Source: Rouxiella badensis
Lineage (GTDB): Bacteria > Pseudomonadota > Gammaproteobacteria > Enterobacterales > Enterobacteriaceae
DNA length: 64,000 bases
NCBI GenBank assembly: GCA_026967495.1
Contig: CP114060.1
Location: 2,666,001-2,730,000, forward strand
Direction: 5' to 3'
Shown: positions 27,543 to 35,219 of the stretch, piece by piece
Layout: every line of letters starts with the position of its first letter
Position numbering within the stretch: position 1 is the stretch's first letter
The notes under the pieces: model-generated
What the model was told of the DNA's origin: nothing
Databases searched by the model: none
The model's input: the letters and a program-made list of their open reading frames with translations, nothing else
Made by a program: the position numbers and the translations under genes

Positions 27543-28493
27543 TCAGAAACGGAACACAAACAAATACAGAAACGCGGTGTTAACCAGCAACAGCAAAATA
27601 CCGGTCAATGCCTGGGCCTTGATGACCCCGTGCTTGTCCTGTAACTCCAGCAGCGCCGCCGGGACGATATTGAAGTTGGCGGCCATCGGCGTCATCAGCG
27701 TGCCGCAGAACCCGGAAAGCATACCGATTGCGCCCATAATCGCCGGATTACCGCCCAATTGATGAACGATCAGCGGTAAACCAATCCCCGCCGTCATCAC
27801 CGGGAAGGCGGCAAAGCCGTTACCCATGATCATAGTAAATAATGCCATGCCAAAGGTGTAGGCAATCACAATCGCAAGCGGCGATCCCATCGGAATCACA
27901 TCTTTAACCAGATTAGCGACCACGCCGCCTACGCCCGCCAGCGCAAACAGCCCGCCGAGTGCCGCCAGCATCTGTGGCAGAATCGCCGCCCAGCCGACGG
28001 TATCCATGATTTGCCCGCCTGCCTTAATCGCTTTAAGCGGTGAGTCACGCAGCATCAACAGCGCCACCACGAAGGCGACAATCGTACCCAGCACCAGCGA
28101 AATCAACGTGACGTTCTTACCTTCGACCCACGGAGCATATTTCAACGTCAAGGTGCCAATCAGGGTCACTAACGGAATAATCAGGGCAGGGATGAACAGA
28201 CGATTGCCGAAACGTTTGGCGCTGGCCTGGCGCTTCGCTGCAACCTCGGGTTGCTCAGCGTCGCTTTTGCCTTTGCCCAGCTGGCCGGTACCGGCGATAA
28301 CCGCCAGCAGAATGGCCATACAGCCCGTAACGAAGTGCGGTATCTCTGTTCCGAACAGGAAGATGACGCCATAAATGCCCCAGAACAGCGCATTGACAAA
28401 ACGCTTAGGGTTGCTGCGGTCGCGTAAATTAAAGCAAGCGAAGCCAATAAACAGTAAACCGGCAATAATATAAACGGTATTCAAGGTAATCAT
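27543..28493 (-). CDS. DUF979 family membrane permease subunit
   Basis: A 316-residue integral membrane protein with about nine hydrophobic helices. Characteristic segments are NLRDRSNPKRFVNALFWG near the N-terminus and GNGFAAFPVMTAGIG and MLSGFCGTLMTPMAANFN towards the end. DUF979 and DUF969 proteins occur as pairs and are thought to form a transporter; in other enterobacteria they are often near pyroglutamyl peptidase, suggesting 5-oxoproline-related uptake, which is inference. It overlaps the DUF969 stop by four bases. Confidence 0.85.
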   Translation of the reverse strand: MITLNTVYIIAGLLFIGFACFNLRDRSNPKRFVNALFWGIYGVIFLFGTEIPHFVTGCMAILLAVIAGTGQLGKGKSDAEQPEVAAKRQASAKRFGNRLFIPALIIPLVTLIGTLTLKYAPWVEGKNVTLISLVLGTIVAFVVALLMLRDSPLKAIKAGGQIMDTVGWAAILPQMLAALGGLFALAGVGGVVANLVKDVIPMGSPLAIVIAYTFGMALFTMIMGNGFAAFPVMTAGIGLPLIVHQLGGNPAIMGAIGMLSGFCGTLMTPMAANFNIVPAALLELQDKHGVIKAQALTGILLLLVNTAFLYLFVFRF

Positions 28494-29179
28494 TTGCCGA
28501 GGCTCCCCTGCTGTACATCAAAACGTTTGGCGAGCGAGCGGTCGAGCAGCCAGAGGCGAATAAAGTGGATAATCAGCGCGGCGATGGCGGTCGGGATGGC
28601 CCAGACGGAAAGGTGCAAAGGCTCGACGAAGACGCCGTTCTGATCGAGGAAGCCTTTAATCAAGAGAATTGACTGCACGGCAATAAAGATGTCTTCACCA
28701 AAAAAGACCGCAATGTTATCAACCGCCGCTGCGTTGGCGCGAATTTTTTGGCGCACGTCGTTAGGCAGGTCGCCGTATTTGGTGGTCGCGGCCGCTTCGG
28801 CCATCGGCGCAATGAGTGGGCGAACCATCTGCGCATGACCGCCGAGTGAGGTCAGTCCCAATGCGGCGGTCATCTGACGAATGAAGAAATAGAGCATCAG
28901 CACGCGACCGGTGGTAGCGGCATGAATCTTCGAAATAAGGTGCTTGGCCTGTTCCCGCAGTCCGCTGCGCTCCAGAAGGGCGATCACCGGCAGTGTTAAC
29001 CAAACGAGTCCCATGTAACGGTTATCGGTAAAGGCTTTCCCAAAAGCGCTAATGATGTCAACCGTATGCATACCGCCCGCGATACCGGTCGAAATACCGG
29101 CGACGGTAACCACCAGCAGCGGATTAAACCGCAGCGCAAAGCCAATCACCACGATTGGAATGCCAATAAGAACCCACAT
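28490..29179 (-). CDS. DUF969 family membrane permease subunit
   Basis: A 229-residue membrane protein with about five helices, partner of the DUF979 protein immediately downstream (four-base overlap). Recognisable segments are GIAGGMHTVDIISAFGKAF, RYMGLVWLTLPVIALLERSG, LGGHAQMVRPLIAPMAEAA and DNIAVFFGEDIFIAVQ. It is the first gene of the three-gene unit DUF969-DUF979-DUF2891. The 275 bases upstream (29180-29454) contain its AT-rich promoter region and the queH terminator, and no gene. Confidence 0.85.
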   Translation of the reverse strand: MWVLIGIPIVVIGFALRFNPLLVVTVAGISTGIAGGMHTVDIISAFGKAFTDNRYMGLVWLTLPVIALLERSGLREQAKHLISKIHAATTGRVLMLYFFIRQMTAALGLTSLGGHAQMVRPLIAPMAEAAATTKYGDLPNDVRQKIRANAAAVDNIAVFFGEDIFIAVQSILLIKGFLDQNGVFVEPLHLSVWAIPTAIAALIIHFIRLWLLDRSLAKRFDVQQGSLGK

Positions 29180-29398
29180 TTTCTATCCCCTGTTGTCCAA
29201 AAAAGATCTGTTTTTAGATGGTTTCGTGTTTTTATCAATATGATTTATAGATATATATTTTTTATTAGTACACTTAATGGAAAGTGCATAAAAATCTGTA
29301 CGTCCGGAAAGTAACAAGCAGGGGCGCGTTAAGCAAGTTTCTAAAAAGTGGAAATCATAGGAATTAATGATATTGCGGGGCGGGTCATAAGAAGGAAG

Positions 29399-29428
29399 AA
29401 TAATCTGGCGCGGCAGCCAGATTATTTT
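29399..29428 (-). terminator. Intrinsic terminator of queH
   Basis: AATAATCTGGC and GCCAGATTATT form an 11-base-pair stem just downstream of the queH stop on the minus strand. Confidence 0.75.
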
Positions 29429-29454
29429 AGGAGAAAAAGTCGGCGTTTGAGGTC

Positions 29455-30111
29455 TTATTCCTCCTCGTCACCGTAGTATTTAACGCCGAGTTTAATCAGC
29501 GGGCGACCCTGTGATTTACGATGCAAGTTGGTGTCTCGCAGGGAATACACGCAGCCACAGTATTCCTGCTGATAGAAGTTTTCGCGTTTGCTTATCTCGA
29601 CCATACGTGCGGCGCCGCCTTTTTTGCGCCAGTTGTAGTCCCAGTAAACCATGCCGGGATAAGGTTCGGCGGCGCGATAACCACAGCCGTTAATCTGTTG
29701 CATGTCCTTCCAGCGGGAGATGCCCAGCGAGCTGGAAATGGCGGTGTAACCGTGTTCGAAGGCGTAAAGGGCGGTGCGCTCAAAACGCATGTCAAAGCAC
29801 ATGGTGCAACGAATACCGCGCTCTGGCTCTTTTTCCATGCCCCGTGCGCGTTCGAACCAGTTATCGGTATCGTAATCTGCGTCAATAAAAGGAATGTTAT
29901 GCTGTTCGGCAAAGCGAATATTCTCTTCTTTGCGCAGCAGATATTCTTTTTGTGGATGAATGTTGGGATTATAGAAAAATATCGCGTACTCGATACCTGA
30001 AGCCTGAATCGCTTCCATCACTTCGCCTGAACAGGGTGCGCAGCAGGAATGCAGGAGAAGTTTGTTATGCCCGGCGGGAAGCTCGAGTTTGTCACGGATT
30101 AAATCGGTCAT
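29455..30111 (-). CDS. queH: Epoxyqueuosine reductase QueH
   Basis: A 218-residue enzyme for the last step of queuosine synthesis, reducing epoxyqueuosine in tRNA to queuosine. It is the non-cobalamin alternative to QueG. The adjacent cysteines Cys23-Cys24 and Cys27 in HSCCAPCSGE, RCTMCFDMR in the middle and EYCGCVYS near the end match QueH ligands for an iron-sulfur cluster and metal. Other conserved parts are FYNPNIHPQKEYLLRKEE and GISRWKDMQQIN. It stands alone with its own terminator. Confidence 0.9.
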   Translation of the reverse strand: MTDLIRDKLELPAGHNKLLLHSCCAPCSGEVMEAIQASGIEYAIFFYNPNIHPQKEYLLRKEENIRFAEQHNIPFIDADYDTDNWFERARGMEKEPERGIRCTMCFDMRFERTALYAFEHGYTAISSSLGISRWKDMQQINGCGYRAAEPYPGMVYWDYNWRKKGGAARMVEISKRENFYQQEYCGCVYSLRDTNLHRKSQGRPLIKLGVKYYGDEEE

Positions 30112-30277
30112 TATTTGGCCTGTTGGTTCACGTTGCTGTCTTTATGATAGGGGATGAAAAAACCATGTCAAAAAAATGAGCGCGGGCGAGGGTATCTATG
30201 CCGTTGAAACTTAGGTGCTATGATGATTGTAAAGGCCGGGAACGCTTCCCGTTATCTATTTATGTAAGGATGCAGCA

Positions 30278-31288
30278 ATGCAAATATTGAGACCGCATCA
30301 CATCCGTTGGCTCAGCCTGCTCGTTATCATGGGCGGGCTGCTTCTGATTCTGCCGCTTCATCTGCTGGGGTGTTTCATCTCTGGGTTCATCGTCTATGAA
30401 CTGGTGAATGCGCTGACGCCCTATTTCCAAAAAATCATTCGCGGCGAGCGGGCACGCTGGCTGGTGGTGGCGTTGATAAGCACCATTGTGGTCAGTGCCC
30501 TTATTCTTGCGGTGATGGGCATTGTGACCTTCCTGCTGCATGACGTGCGTAACCCTGCGGCCTTCAACAACAAGATAAGCCAGTTGCTTAACGATGCGCA
30601 GAGCCGTCTGTCACCGGTGATGCTGCACTATTTACCGGCGAATCTCGAGGAGCTTCAGCGCGAGTTTATCCAGTGGATGCGCGAGCACGTCGTGATGCTG
30701 CAAACGGCGGGTAAAAATGCCGCGCATACTTTCCTGACCATGCTGGTGGGGATGATCCTCGGGGCAATAATCTCGTTGCAAAGGCAAGGGTCGGACGATC
30801 AGCGTGCGCCGTTAAAAAGCGATTTGATGCAGAGAATGCGCCTGCTGAGTCAGTCATTTCGCAACGTGGTGTTTGCCCAATTTCAGATTTCATTGATCAA
30901 CACCGTGCTCTCGGCGGTGTTTCTGTTTGGCATCATGCCGCTGTTTGGTATCCACCTGCCGTTGTCGAAAACGCTGGTGGTCTTCACCTTTGTCTGTGGG
31001 CTGTTGCCGGTCGTCGGTAACCTTATCTCCAACACCGTCATCTGCATCGTGGGATTGTCGATCTCGCTGTGGGTCGGTGCAATGGTGCTGGCTTATCTTA
31101 TTATTATTCATAAGATTGAATACTTCCTCAACGCGCGCATCGTGGGCACCAGCATCAACGCCAAATCCTGGGAAGTGCTGCTGGCAATGCTGATTTTTGA
31201 GTCTGCATTTGGCCTTCCCGGCGTCGTTGCCGCACCCATATACTATGCTTACCTCAAGAGTGAGCTGAAAGCCGCCAGACTTATCTGA
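30278..31288 (+). CDS. AI-2E family transporter (YhhT/YdiK-like)
   Basis: A 336-residue inner-membrane permease of the AI-2 exporter family. Two N-terminal hydrophobic helices, a central amphipathic region (residues about 90-145) with charged helices, then the C-terminal bundle containing GIHLPLSKTLVVF, GLLPVVGNLISNT and ESAFGLPGVVAAPIYYAYLK. The family includes autoinducer-2 exporters and sodium-linked efflux proteins; the cargo cannot be told. AAGGA precedes ATG 30278. A strong hairpin terminator follows. Confidence 0.82.
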   Translation: MQILRPHHIRWLSLLVIMGGLLLILPLHLLGCFISGFIVYELVNALTPYFQKIIRGERARWLVVALISTIVVSALILAVMGIVTFLLHDVRNPAAFNNKISQLLNDAQSRLSPVMLHYLPANLEELQREFIQWMREHVVMLQTAGKNAAHTFLTMLVGMILGAIISLQRQGSDDQRAPLKSDLMQRMRLLSQSFRNVVFAQFQISLINTVLSAVFLFGIMPLFGIHLPLSKTLVVFTFVCGLLPVVGNLISNTVICIVGLSISLWVGAMVLAYLIIIHKIEYFLNARIVGTSINAKSWEVLLAMLIFESAFGLPGVVAAPIYYAYLKSELKAARLI

Positions 31289-31336
31289 CGTCCGTTCAGA
31301 TACCGGTCACCCCCGCGCCTGATCGAGGCGTCACAA

Positions 31337-31378
31337 ATTTTGGTTAAGCCTGCCGGTTGCGCAGCGCTTAACCAAAAA
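31337..31378. terminator. Strong hairpin terminator
   Basis: TTTTGGTTAAG pairs with CTTAACCAAAA across a GC-rich loop. With T and A tracts on each side it may work in both directions, ending the AI-2E transporter transcript. Confidence 0.75.
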
Positions 31379-31517
31379 TCTCGAAAAAAACAGCTTTAGG
31401 CAAGTAGTAGCGAGGATCGTTATAACGATATTCCTTTATTACCCTTCATACTTTAGCCCGGTTGCGGTCCCATGACCGTTGCCAGAATTCATTTCGTTAA
31501 CCCTCAGGAGAAAACAG

Positions 31518-32576
31518 ATGACTCTTAACGTCCGAGGTTTTGCCGCACAGTCCGCAGAGACCGAGCTGGCACCCCATAACTTTGTCCGTCGCGATCCACG
31601 TGATACCGATGTTGTTATCGACATCAAATACTGTGGCGTTTGTCACTCCGACATCCATCAGGCGCGTAACGAATGGCACCAGAGTATTTATCCGCTGGTT
31701 CCAGGGCATGAAATCATTGGCCACGTCACGCACGTAGGCTCAAAAGTCACCAAGTTCAAAGTCGGCGATTCTGTCGGCGTGGGCTGTATGGTTGACTCCT
31801 GTCAGCACTGCGAGAACTGCGAAGCCAATCTGGAGCAGTACTGCCTCGAAGGCGCGACCATGACTTACAACAGTCTGGACCGCCACGACCAGATGATGAC
31901 CTACGGCGGCTACTCTGAGCAGATCGTGGTTTCCGAGAAATTTGTTCTGCGCGTTCCAGAAGCGCTGGATTTCAAAGCGGCGGCACCTCTGCTGTGTGCG
32001 GGTATAACCACTTACTCTCCACTGAAACACTGGGGCGTAAAAGCGGGCCATAAAGTGGCTATCGTCGGTCTGGGCGGTTTGGGCCATATGGGCCTGAAAT
32101 TCGCACACGCGATGGGTGCTGACGTGACGCTGTTCACCCGTTCTGCAGGCAAAGAGCAGGAAGCACGTCGTCTGGGCGCTAACCATGTTGTGCTGTCTAC
32201 CGATGAAAAACAAATGGCAGAAGTGCAGAACCACTTTGATTTCATTCTCGACACCGTGCCGCATCAGCACGACCTGAACCCGTATCTGGACACCCTCAAG
32301 CGCGACGGTGTGCACATTCTGGTGGGTCTGATTGAGCCGGTAGAGCCTGCTGTTCACGCCGGTAAACTGATCATGGGTCGTAAGAGCCTGGTGGGTTCAC
32401 TGATTGGCGGTATCGCCGAGACTCAGGATATGCTCGACTTCTGCGCCGAAAACAACATCGGCTGCGACGTAGAGATGATCAACATGGACGAGATCAACGA
32501 AGCTTATACACGTATGCTGAACAGCGACGTAAAATACCGTTTCGTTATCGATATGGCCTCACTGAAAAACGCCTAA
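31518..32576 (+). CDS. Zinc-dependent NADPH aldehyde reductase/alcohol dehydrogenase (YahK-like)
   Basis: A 352-residue medium-chain dehydrogenase with two zinc sites. Catalytic zinc ligands lie in KYCGVCHSDIH (Cys39) and GHE (His64-Glu65); the structural zinc uses Cys95, 98, 101 and 109 in CQHCENC. The cofactor motif is GLGGLGHMGLKF. The end INEAYTRMLNSDVKYRFVID matches the YahK/cinnamyl-alcohol-dehydrogenase type, which reduces many aldehydes with NADPH. The start at 31518 has CAGGAG eight bases upstream; the longer frame from 31479 has none. Codon use is biased as in well-expressed genes. Confidence 0.9.
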   Translation: MTLNVRGFAAQSAETELAPHNFVRRDPRDTDVVIDIKYCGVCHSDIHQARNEWHQSIYPLVPGHEIIGHVTHVGSKVTKFKVGDSVGVGCMVDSCQHCENCEANLEQYCLEGATMTYNSLDRHDQMMTYGGYSEQIVVSEKFVLRVPEALDFKAAAPLLCAGITTYSPLKHWGVKAGHKVAIVGLGGLGHMGLKFAHAMGADVTLFTRSAGKEQEARRLGANHVVLSTDEKQMAEVQNHFDFILDTVPHQHDLNPYLDTLKRDGVHILVGLIEPVEPAVHAGKLIMGRKSLVGSLIGGIAETQDMLDFCAENNIGCDVEMINMDEINEAYTRMLNSDVKYRFVIDMASLKNA

Positions 32577-32599
32577 GCCTACGCTGAGGCTCGTTTTTT
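32576..32599 (+). terminator. Terminator of the alcohol dehydrogenase
   Basis: AGCCT-ACGCTG-AGGCT followed by CGTTTTTT; it begins at the last base of the stop codon. Confidence 0.7.
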
Positions 32600-32607
32600 G
32601 AGGTTTA

Positions 32608-32639
32608 AAGCGCCTGCCCAAGTAAAAGGGCGGGCGCTT
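32608..32639. terminator. Second, very stable hairpin
   Basis: AAGCGCCTGCCC pairs with GGGCGGGCGCTT (12 pairs, one wobble) nine bases after the first terminator. There is no good T tract; it could be a backup terminator or RNA 3'-end stabiliser. Confidence 0.45.
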
Positions 32640-32731
32640 CTTCGCTAAATTTCACCTTTCCCCTCTTTGCTGACTTCTCGGCTTGTTGCCGCAGTGGTAT
32701 TCTTCTGCTTTCGCCGAGCGAAGGAAAATCA

Positions 32732-33085
32732 GTGGCTAAGAATTTTGATGAATTAATCAGAGATATAGATCTGATTATTGAACATGTAGATAACCTGAAG
32801 AACCTGTCAGCGCGTGATAAGCAGCAGAGCAGCAATAGCGCGCCGCCCGCTGAAAAGCCGGCCTACGATTCGTTCTCTGAGATTTATGCGCTCAAAGCAG
32901 TGATGCGAGCATTTATTTCTTCTGTTGATACCATTGTTAAAGTACAAATCGCTCACAAGGTTGAGCAGGATATTGGCCATCTCGAGAATCGGGTACGTTC
33001 TATTGGTGGCGATAGCGCCAAAGCCGAAGACTTGGCGCAAATCACCGCCTATGTGCGTCATGCCGTTTCGGAAATGATGGAGTAA
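32732..33085 (+). CDS. Hypothetical protein, 117 residues
   Basis: A soluble, mainly helical protein beginning with GTG at 32732 (AAGGAAAATCA just upstream). An acidic N-terminal helix (FDELIRDIDLIIEHVDNLKN), a short Ser/Pro-rich linker near residues 32-43, then a long amphipathic helical part (ALKAVMRAFISSVDTIVK, VEQDIGHLENRVRSI). No transmembrane segment and no recognised domain; a small helical oligomer is likely. Flanked by terminators on both sides, so monocistronic. Confidence 0.6.
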   Translation: MAKNFDELIRDIDLIIEHVDNLKNLSARDKQQSSNSAPPAEKPAYDSFSEIYALKAVMRAFISSVDTIVKVQIAHKVEQDIGHLENRVRSIGGDSAKAEDLAQITAYVRHAVSEMME

Positions 33086-33113
33086 GCGCTTCAAAACGCA
33101 GTGCAAAACCCTG

Positions 33114-33168
33114 ACGCTGAATGTTTTTATCGCCTGCCTGTGCGTTTAAAACCGTTCAGCGTTTTTTT
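33114..33168 (+). terminator. Intrinsic terminator
   Basis: ACGCTGAA (33114-33121) and TTCAGCGT (33155-33162) pair and run into a T7 tract; the loop is long, so inner pairing is likely. Confidence 0.65.
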
Positions 33169-33513
33169 ATTTTCAATTTCTGGCCACGATTTTCCCTGCA
33201 ACTGGAGTTAAAACAGAGGCATAGCTGCCGATATATTCACCGTTATGGGTGTTAAATCGACAAAATAGGGTAATTACTTCCAGTTACTGTTAAAAAGAGT
33301 TGCTATTGAACGGCAGTCATGAGTAAATAGCTCTCGGCCTGTGGTACAGACCTATTTATGCACGACATCCTGAGTAAAGTTGTTCCAATTTAATGCGTTA
33401 TCCTCGATAACACTGATCTGACGAATTTCCTTCTTAGTGCCTCCATAAGTAACGACTGAAATCCGGCTATAACATGCCCATGGTGGCGAAATTTATATTT
33501 AAAAGGTAATTCT
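33169..33513 (+). promoter_or_regulatory. Long leader region of the cold-shock gene
   Basis: About 345 bases without a gene, preceding the cold-shock protein. Long untranslated leaders that fold differently with temperature are typical of csp genes. No exact cold-box was identified by eye; AAGG lies nine bases before the start codon. Confidence 0.4.
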
Positions 33514-33726
33514 ATGTCTTCTATGATGAAAGGTCAGGTTAAGTGGTTTAACGAGTCTAAAGGCTTTGGCTTCATCACTCCTGCTGACGGTAGCAAAGAT
33601 GTATTCGTACACTTCTCCGCTATCCAGGATCAAGGTTTCAAGACCCTGGCTGAAGGCCAGAACGTACAGTTCTCTATCGAGAACGGTGCTAAAGGTCCGT
33701 CTGCGGCTAACGTTACCGCTATCTAA
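33514..33726 (+). CDS. cspE: Cold-shock protein, CspE/CspC-like
   Basis: A 70-residue single OB-fold RNA chaperone. Both nucleic-acid-binding motifs are intact, KGFGFITPADG (RNP1) and DVFVHFSAI (RNP2), and the ending KGPSAANVTAI is typical. CspE and CspC prevent RNA secondary structures and are often expressed at normal temperature. The sequence is closest to CspE by eye; CspC or another paralogue cannot be excluded. Codon usage is strongly biased, as in abundant proteins. Followed by an intrinsic terminator. Confidence 0.9.
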   Translation: MSSMMKGQVKWFNESKGFGFITPADGSKDVFVHFSAIQDQGFKTLAEGQNVQFSIENGAKGPSAANVTAI

Positions 33727-33767
33727 TCTCACTTATTCGCTGTTTTGCAGCGCATAAAGTAGATTAC

Positions 33768-33792
33768 AAAAACCCGCTAAGGCGGGTTTTTT
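33768..33792 (+). terminator. Terminator of the cold-shock gene
   Basis: AAAACCCGC-TAAG-GCGGGTTTTTT, a compact GC hairpin with a T tract. Confidence 0.9.
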
Positions 33793-33920
33793 ATTGCCTG
33801 CAATTTATCTCCTTGTCATTCCTCGCTTTATCCTTGCGCTCAATCATTTCATTGCACTTATAGTCTAGAATAAAATAGAGCGAAAACAGGCTCTGCAAAC
33901 TCTCTACTATGGGGCAAATA

Positions 33921-34112
33921 ATGAAGGTTAACGATCTGGTTACAGTTAAAACCGACGGCGGCGTGCGTCGTGAAGGGACGGTTTTGGAAGTTGAAACCTT
34001 TTACGAGGGCGTGATGTACCTGGTTGCTCTTGAGGATTATCCGGCGGGAATTTGGTTCTTCAATGAGTCGCAGAGCAAAGACGGTACTTTTGTCGAGCCG
34101 CGAGACGCCTGA
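33921..34112 (+). CDS. dsrB: DsrB family protein
   Basis: A 63-residue protein matching E. coli DsrB closely (MKVNDLVTVKTDGG, MYLVALEDYPAGIWFFNE). Function unknown; the gene is a conserved neighbour of rcsA. The start at 33921 is preceded by GGGG at a suitable distance, whereas the 12-base-longer start at 33909 has no site. Convergent with rcsA. In E. coli the small RNA gene dsrA lies between dsrB and rcsA; the 72 bases here contain no sequence resembling it. Confidence 0.92.
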   Translation: MKVNDLVTVKTDGGVRREGTVLEVETFYEGVMYLVALEDYPAGIWFFNESQSKDGTFVEPRDA

Positions 34113-34136
34113 CTTTCAAATTATTCCGCCTCGTTA

Positions 34137-34173
34137 GCTCCCATCAATGCGCCTTAACGCCCTGGATGGGAGC
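34137..34173. terminator. Hairpin between dsrB and rcsA
   Basis: GCTCCCATC pairs perfectly with GATGGGAGC; no T tract. It lies between convergent 3' ends and probably marks both transcript ends. Confidence 0.5.
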
Positions 34174-34184
34174 CACTGTCGAAA

Positions 34185-34811
34185 TTAACTCACATAAATC
34201 CCTTCGGTCAGCGAGTCGCTCAGACGCACCACGTGGTAAATGATGTGCTTGTTCTGGCTTTTAATCTTGCGCTTGATGCTTCCCTTGTAGGACGACACTG
34301 TTTTTACCTTGATTCTCAGTTTGTCCGATATTTGCGTCGTTCCTTCTCCCGACATCCACATTTTAAGCATGTTGGATTCACTTCTGCTCAGCACCACCGG
34401 CGAAATATTTAACCGATTGTCTCCGATTCCGGTCAGATTAAACTGCCGTACGTGGTGACTCAGTAGCTGATTGAGCGTGGCCGTTTTAATCGACTTGGAA
34501 GTAATAATCACATTCTCGCGGACAAAGACGTATTGCTCGAAGTGATTGTTGGTGCTTGACATAAAAATGATGAACAGGCTTTGAGGATGTTCAACGATCA
34601 GATTGCGAATAACAGTGCTGCTTTGCGACTGTATGGGCAGGCAGGACTCATTGATTAAAATGATCCTCGGTATCGGATGTTCGCAGCTGCGCTGAAGATC
34701 CTCCAGGGAGTTTGCATAGGAAGTTTCCCGACTACCAATCCCATTAACGGCAAGTGAATGTATCAATCCAAGGCGAGTAAAACGACATGATTCAAAAATA
34801 ATCGTTTGCAT
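34185..34811 (-). CDS. rcsA: Capsule regulator RcsA
   Basis: A 208-residue LuxR-type factor that partners RcsB to switch on capsular exopolysaccharide genes. It matches E. coli RcsA from start to end: TIIFESCRFTRLGL, LFIIFMSSTNNHFEQY, RENVIITSKSIK, then the HTH region SRSESNMLKMWMSGEGTTQI, KTVSSYKGSIKRKIKS and VIYHVVRL-like HIIYHVVRLSDS. RcsA is normally made at low level and degraded by Lon. The synteny with dsrB confirms the call. The 408 bases upstream contain no gene. Confidence 0.94.
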   Translation of the reverse strand: MQTIIFESCRFTRLGLIHSLAVNGIGSRETSYANSLEDLQRSCEHPIPRIILINESCLPIQSQSSTVIRNLIVEHPQSLFIIFMSSTNNHFEQYVFVRENVIITSKSIKTATLNQLLSHHVRQFNLTGIGDNRLNISPVVLSRSESNMLKMWMSGEGTTQISDKLRIKVKTVSSYKGSIKRKIKSQNKHIIYHVVRLSDSLTEGIYVS

Positions 34812-35219
34812 AGTCTGAGTCCTCGGCAGACATCCGTGTATTGCATAATGATTGTTAGGGTAGAGGGCTATAAGTAAGAAAAGCTAAATATTAGGCGTCC
34901 TTACTATTCCTTTGTGCAATAAAACGGCGCCGATTACAAAGATATTTTTTCGAGGTAAACCCGTTTACCTCTGCCATATCAATTTAGCTTAAGTTCGACT
35001 AACCGTTGTTAGATTGAGAGTTTAAGAGATGCTTACTGTTAAGCTCAGCAAATGCAGGGATATAGCAGAAATGAATAACCTCGAAAGGTTTTACTTAACA
35101 CGGCAAACGATTAGTTGTTAGGCTATCTGTAAGCAGGGTGATTAAAAATTATTCACCTATCTTAAACGCTTCCTAAATGGCTAATTCATTAATTTACGCC
35201 TGCCGTGCCCTAAAAAGTG
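34812..35219. other. Gene-free AT-rich region upstream of rcsA
   Basis: About 400 bases between the rcsA start and the decarboxylase 3' end. It must hold the rcsA promoter; AT-richness would fit H-NS silencing known for rcsA. I could not point to a convincing RcsAB box. Confidence 0.4.

Noticed and set aside
29180..29454. preQ1 riboswitch near queH
   Set aside because: The region is downstream of queH and contains a plain terminator hairpin; no preQ1 aptamer pattern was seen upstream of queH either.
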